The translations under genes and the position numbers were made by a program. The notes under the pieces were generated by a model. That model was not told the origin of the DNA and did no database searches. It saw only the letters and a list, made by a program, of their open reading frames with translations. 64,000 nucleotides of DNA from NCBI GenBank assembly GCA_963922205.1, contig CAWUHX010000019.1, positions 310,001-374,000 on the forward strand, in the 5' to 3' direction. How positions within the stretch are numbered: the stretch's first letter is position 1; each line of letters opens with the position of its first letter. This DNA comes from Romanomermis culicivorax. Its lineage: Eukaryota; Nematoda; Enoplea; Mermithida; Mermithidae. Below are positions 58,764-64,000 of this stretch, piece after piece.

Positions 58764-61700
58764 AATCATAGGCGGTGCGATAGCTTCAACCTGTAATATA
58801 CTTGGCCTCAAAATTTCACGCCCCCCATCCTAGAGCCAAAATGGTAATAGCTAGAACCTTCAGGTTTTAAGCATAATATCGAACATAGGGGCAAACTATG
58901 GGGTGCTTTTCGTCATTTTGCTTCTATCTCCAAGTGGTGCTCGGTGGGGAACCAAAAACATGCAAAAAACGCACTTTTCGAGGCTCCCCAGTTCCACCCT
59001 GCCCAGCATTAGGTGTGGCATATCCAAGCTTCATACTTCGACCTGAGCATCTCAAATGCGATTTTTTATTTTTTTAAAATATGGCCCCGATTCAATTATA
59101 TGGTGGTCCAAAGTCACGAAAACGCCAAACTCCCCAATTTTGTTATGATACTTACGGCTTCAAAAAAAAAAAAATTTTTGCTTTTGCAGTTTCAATTTAA
59201 CCAGCAGCCTTATTGGAACTTATATGATGTAAGGGTTTTCGGGTTTTCGACCATTGGGAATTCGATGGACGCGGTCACTTTAGACGAAAAATTATCCCGG
59301 GTGTAAACAAGCGCATTTCCGTGATTTTACAGTGGAGGGAGTTTTCGACCACCCGGAACTCAACAGATGTAGCCACTTTACACAAAAAAAATTATCCCGG
59401 GTGTGAACAAGCGCATTTCCGTGATTTTACAGTCGAGGGAGTTTTCGACCACCCGGAACTCAACAGATGTAGCCACTTTACACAAAAAAAATTATCCCGG
59501 GTGTGAACAAGCGCATTTCCGTGATTTTACAGTCGAGGGAGTTTTCGACCGCCCGGAATTCAACAGATGTAGTCACTTTACACAAAAAAAATTATCCCGG
59601 CTGTAAACAAGCGCATTTCCGTGATTTTACAGTGGAGGGAGTTTTCGACCACCCAGAATTCAACAGATGTAGCCACTTTACACAAAAAAAATTATCCTGG
59701 GTGTAAACAAGCGCATTTCCGTGACTTTACAGTGGAGGGAGTTTTCGACCACCCAGAATTCAACAGATGTAGCCACTTTACACAAAAAAAATTATCCTGG
59801 GTGTAAACAAGCGCATTTCCGTGATTCTACAGTGGAAGGAGTTTTCGACCGCCCAAAATCCAACAGATGTAGTCACTTTACACAAAAAAATTTTCCCGGG
59901 TGTAAACAAGCGCATTTCCGTGATTTTACAGTCGAGGGAGTTTCGACCACCCGGAACTCAACAGATGTAGTCACTTTACACAAAAATAATTATCCCGGGT
60001 GTAAACAAGCGCATTTCCGTGATTTTACAGTGGAGGGAGTTTTTGACCACCCAGAATTCAACAGATGTAGCCACTTTACACAAAAAAATTATCCCGGATG
60101 TAAACAAGCGCATTTCCGTGATTTTACAGTCGAGGGAGATTCGACCGCCCAGAACTCAACAGATTTAGTTACTTTACACAAAAAAAAAATTATCCCGGAT
60201 GTAAACAAGCGCATTTCCGTGATTTTACAGTCGAGGGAGTTTCGACGGCTCGGAACTCAACAGATTTAGTCACTTTACACAAAAAAAAATTATCCCGGGT
60301 GTAAACAAGCGCATTTCTGTGATTTAACAGTGGAGGGAGTTTTCGACCGCCCGGAATTCAACAGATGTAGCCACTTTACACAAAAAAAATATCCCGAATG
60401 TAAACAAGCGCATTTCCGTGATTTTACAGTCGAGGGAGTTTTCGACCACCCGGAATTCAACAGATGTAGTCACTTTACACAAAAAAAATTATCCCGGGTG
60501 TAAACAAGTGTATTTCCATAATTTCTTTGCAGAGGGGATTTTTGACCACCGGAAATTCAATGGATGTATCACATTACACAAAAAAATTTATGTCGGGTGT
60601 AAAAAAGCTTATTTTGGTAACTTTTTTGTGCAAGGGGTTTTTGACCACATGAATGTGATCACTTTACCCCAAATGTTATACCAGCTGAAAATTTTTCTTT
60701 GTGTAAAGAGTTAATATGGGAGTTGTTTATGGGTATTAACTTGAGGATTTTGAACGTAATGATAACTTGTGCAAATCGACACTGTGTTTCAGATTATCTC
60801 CAAATGTTTGTTATGCAACCTTTTCTCTTTCAGTTCTTGCTGAGAGACAAACGGCGCCTAGGGGAAGGACATCAATGAAATGGGAAGAAGAAACAAGGAA
60901 GAAAAATGGGAAGGGCCATGGAAATGACGAGATAGGATTTTACGACATATGGGAACATCATTTACAACAATTAGGGAATGATTTATAGGACAAAATGATG
61001 GTATTTGCTGACGTCAATTATGCGATTCATACGAGCAATGAAGATTGCTGACAGCGATGGAAGAATCAGCAGGTAAGCGTACAAGTTGTAGAATAGCTCA
61101 GTAGTCACTTCCGACCACATAATATATTTAAGAATATATAAAATAAGACGAGAATATGTATAACATAGACGATAATATGTAAATAAGAAGCCCAATATGC
61201 AAATTAGGCAATGTTGTTCCCACATGCTTGTGGAGCTTGACAAAGATGAGGGAGCTGGCAAGCAAACTGACGACGGAAGAACTGATTTTTTCCCTGTTGA
61301 ATTGAGCTTTTAATACTGAGCTGGGCAGGCATGTGAATTAAAGATTCATTGGTGATGTTTCCATGCTTTTCTGGTAAAGTACGTGGTCCTAAAAGCCTAC
61401 GTCTGGGGGGCGAATTCTAAGAATTCCAAACCTATTTCCAGGAATTGGGCTTACCAAGAAAGTTATTGTTCATAAGAATGTATATAGAGAGTGATGACAT
61501 AGATACCAAGGTAGAAAGGTGGAAAAATTGAAACAAAAAGAAGAAGGCATAAAAAGTTACTGTAAGAAAATGGGAGGAGTTAGGACAGTAACAATTACAG
61601 TAAGACTCTAAAACCTCACATTTGGAAGAAGTTTTCGATCACGGGGAATTTAATGAATGACTTTACACACAAAATTATATTGAATGAGAGCAAATGTATT

Positions 61701-61941
61701 TCTGTGATTCTTGAGGGAAAATGTTTCTGACCATGGGCAATTCAATGGATGCAGTCACTTTACACAAAAAATATTCATTTGTGTAAACACAGGTATTTCT
61801 GCAGTTTTCTTTGGGTTGAGGGATTCTAGACAATCAGGAATTCAATATATATGGTCACTTTTTAGTCTGTTTACAGTGTGTTTTGAGTACTATGCAGTTT
61901 ACACATCTATTACTTTTACTGAACGTGAGAATTCCTAGCTT
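58764..61941 (+). repeat. Repeat family R, copy B
   Basis: The head at 58764-59180 is collinear with copy A. The array 59240-60520 has expanded. A following segment (60520-60720) keeps older units. About 60.73-61.61 kb is unlike copy A and may be an insertion. Units resume at 61620-61800 and the shared tail (TCTGTTTACAGTGTGTTTTGAG, TTTACTGAACGTGAGAATTC) ends near 61941. It lies just upstream of the protease signal-peptide exon. The class is unknown. Confidence 0.65.
59290..60520 (+). repeat. Tandem array of ~100-bp units
   Basis: About twelve near-identical units: TTATCCCGGGTGTAAACAAG, CGCATTTCCGTGATTTTACA, GTGGAGGGAGTTTTCGACCA, CCCGGAACTCAACAGATGTAG, CCACTTTACACAAAAAAA. Period is about 100 bp with small poly-A length changes. 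Units are far more alike than those of copy A, so the array expanded recently. Confidence 0.88.
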
Positions 61942-61944
61942 GTG

Positions 61945-62975
61945 TTAGGCTACTGTGGAGTCAAGATGATGTAACCGGCCTTAGGGTTTAGACAAATGAA
62001 GTTGCAACAGTTCTGACCACAGGCTAACGAAACAATAAACTAAAAACTCTCTCACACAGTTCACCCCATACTCGCCAGTACTTCACCAAACCTCAGGCAG
62101 AACACCTTGGCACGTACCTCAGGAGATCCTACCCAAGTCTCCACACCTAATCTTAAGAGAGCCTCCATTACCCTCACAAAACAAAACAATTACTTGTTCA
62201 ATTTGTATGGGGTATGCAACGGGCGAGGCCAAACACAATTATAATAAAATTATAATAAAAAGAACAATCAGTGGCGACACTCCAATAAAAAACCATAATA
62301 TTTTCCACAATGAAAATGAACGAAAATGAACTACTGGTATGATCACAAATGTAGTTCGGCCTGTACTTTGAAGTTGATCTGTGCCTAGATCCAGGGTGCC
62401 GCCATTCCTCTTCTCCCATGTACTGGTTTTTACAGCGTAAGGGTTGAGCTATCACAGGTGCACTTCCTCTATGGTTGGCCGCTCACCACATTGCCCCATC
62501 CAATACAAATCTACACAATAAAAAATATTTATATAAAATATTTCAATTATCTGATTACGAAATAATTTTATAAATTCAAATAAAATTTATATCAAGTCTT
62601 CATCTTTATCAGGCCCTGAAATTAATGAGAAAAACTTGAGGGCTATGTACAACCCAGAAAAAAGATGGATGGAAAGACAAATTTTGCCAGGCAACTTTTC
62701 TGGGCACCAGAAACGCAAAAAATTGAAAAATTTAAAGCAACAATCAAACGAGATAATATATACATATATATATTTTGTATTTTGTATTATATTTGTGTTT
62801 TTGTATTCTATATTTTTGGATATGAAATTAGTACAAAATAACGAATTTTAGTCCAAGAATTGTGCGGCTATATAAAATTATTGTTGTCTGCCGTCACCAT
62901 AACTGCCGTATTGGAAGTACGGCGGGGAGGATTGGGTCTACCCTGAGCTCCACAACCCCTGAGGAATCCCCCAAA
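61945..62975. other. Gene-free stretch
   Basis: No supported coding region or repeat boundary. Short ORFs on both strands have no motif. Confidence 0.35.
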
Positions 62976-62981
62976 AACTCC

Positions 62982-63996
62982 TCAGGGTTGGGTCGAATGA
63001 GGGACCCCAGCCATCGCCTGACCTCTATACGGTTGCAGATTCACCATTCTGAAGGGTCTTCCTTGACCCCATCCCGGACCCCAGTCTCGGTCATATCCCC
63101 CTCCAGTTCCCCTCTGGTATGAGCCCTGAGTGGGACTTACGGAGGATACTCCAGAAGCTGAGGTACTGGACCTACCTTGACTCTGTTGATTCACATACGG
63201 CAATTTAAATACTTCTATCTGTTGTATACCCTGCGAGTGAGATGACTGTTGCGAGTGCTGGCTCCTAGTCCTGGATGTATCTCTAGGTAGCCTTTGTGTT
63301 AAAATAAGAATCTTGAAGGGTTGATCCTCCTCGTCCTCGGCTATCTGGAACTCACCCAAAAACCTCTGAACCATATCAGGCAACCTTCTCTTTGCTGCCA
63401 TATCCATTGCAGTCTGCTGGTGTTCCTGCATTCAGTTGGCATACGCTTCCCTGAATGCAGTACTACCCTCTCCCCGCAAGTAGATTGAATAGTACTTCTC
63501 TGTCACAAATGAATTGGCCCATGCATCAACTGCACCAATGTGTCTCGGGCCCAACTGCTGTTGTTCCAACTTTAGCAACACCATGGTACATAAGTATCTC
63601 AGGGCTGCCATCACTATCTCTGCATCAAATGATGAAACCAATTGGGCATCAACGTGAGCCAAATATACTCCCAAATGGGCTCAGGAACCTTTATGTGATC
63701 ATACAGGAAACCATCTCGAACTTCAAAGTTATCCCCATAGTTCTCATAAAGCTCCTCTACTCCATTATTCACTAACGCCCAGATGATTTGATTTCTATCA
63801 TCATCTGGCATATCTTAAGCCAAAAATTTGATCACCTCTGGTGTCGAAAAATCTATCCTTCCTTTCACAACTGGAAATTTGTTATGGACATCCCAGTAGT
63901 CTCACAAAACAGAACTCAGGTACTCCAAAGTTACTTCTTTATCTCTACTTCTCTTGACCAGCTTAGTCGGTTGCGATGTAGAGGGTTTGGAAATAA
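62982..63996 (-). pseudogene. Decayed ORF, gag- or nucleoprotein-like, unassigned
   Basis: On the minus strand a coding-like reading runs from the window edge to a stop at 62982. It is broken by TGA (63902-63904), TAA (63815-63817), a frame change near 63675, and TGA (63432-63434). Helix-rich segments (for example ALRYLCTMVLLKLEQQQLG, AWANSFVTEKYYSIYL) are followed by a Ser/Gln/Arg-rich then Gly/Arg/Trp-rich tail (RGTGGGYDRDWGPGWGQG). A folded helical part plus a basic disordered tail resembles retroelement Gag or an endogenised viral nucleoprotein, but no diagnostic motif is present. It could also be a host gene fragment. It continues beyond the window. Confidence 0.45.
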
Positions 63997-64000
63997 ATTT

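Noticed and set aside
59321-60714. Chain of similar ~60-residue ORFs
   Set aside because: They are translations of the ~100-bp tandem units. The frame breaks at each poly-A length change and no start or signal is conserved.

Overview
The window looks like an AT-rich nematode genome that has been invaded by many mobile elements. The best organism clue is a perfect interstitial tract of about 17 GCCTAA units (TTAGGC on the minus strand) at 50615-50721, which is the nematode telomere motif. Intron-containing genes with GTAAG donors and T-rich CAG acceptors, low gene density, large introns and many transposon remnants all fit. A mermithid such as Romanomermis is my guess, not something the sequence proves.

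Host genes. At the left (1-14.6 kb, + strand) is a tandem family of small secreted proteins I do not recognise: the last exon of copy 1 (171-337), an intact three-exon copy 2 (4051-5169) and a broken copy 3 (11008-14573). At the right (44.05-58.43 kb, - strand) nine exons form one continuous phase: signal peptide, S1 trypsin-like domain with His/Asp/Ser, PAN-like cysteine module, then a second S1-like domain that lacks all three catalytic residues. Two in-frame stops (TAA 47538-47540, TGA 47109-47111) interrupt it.

Mobile DNA. The centre (29816-43984, - strand) is a 14,169-bp Ty3/gypsy-type LTR retrotransposon with near-identical LTRs, an AATT target duplication, PBS, polypurine tract, gag, protease, RT, RNase H and integrase. 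Downstream of integrase it carries about 6 kb of extra coding capacity, including a ~1,600-residue ORF whose N-terminal part reads as a DEDDy 3'-5' exonuclease. It sits 60 bp beyond the stop codon of the protease gene. A diverged solo LTR of the same family lies at 2729-3277.

A miniature LTR element (TRIM) at 7313-7693 consists of two 167-bp LTRs around only 47 bp, and that 47 bp is essentially a PBS and a PPT shared with the giant element. Solo LTRs of the same family lie at 18941-19107 and 48115-48281. Other elements are two ~1.4-kb solo-LTR-like repeats with their own 4-bp target duplications (24776-26193, 27597-29027), a LINE RT fragment (about 16.3-16.8 kb), a Penelope-like GIY-YIG fragment cut by a TRIM LTR (18236-18940), tRNA-derived foldback repeats (about 15.0 and 20.8 kb), a long-TIR element (52593-54262), and a repeat family with an internal ~100-bp array (50.88-52.49 and 58.76-61.94 kb).

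The right edge (62982-63996, - strand) holds a decayed ORF of gag- or nucleoprotein-like composition that I could not assign. Most remaining intergenic sequence is AT-rich and featureless to my eye.
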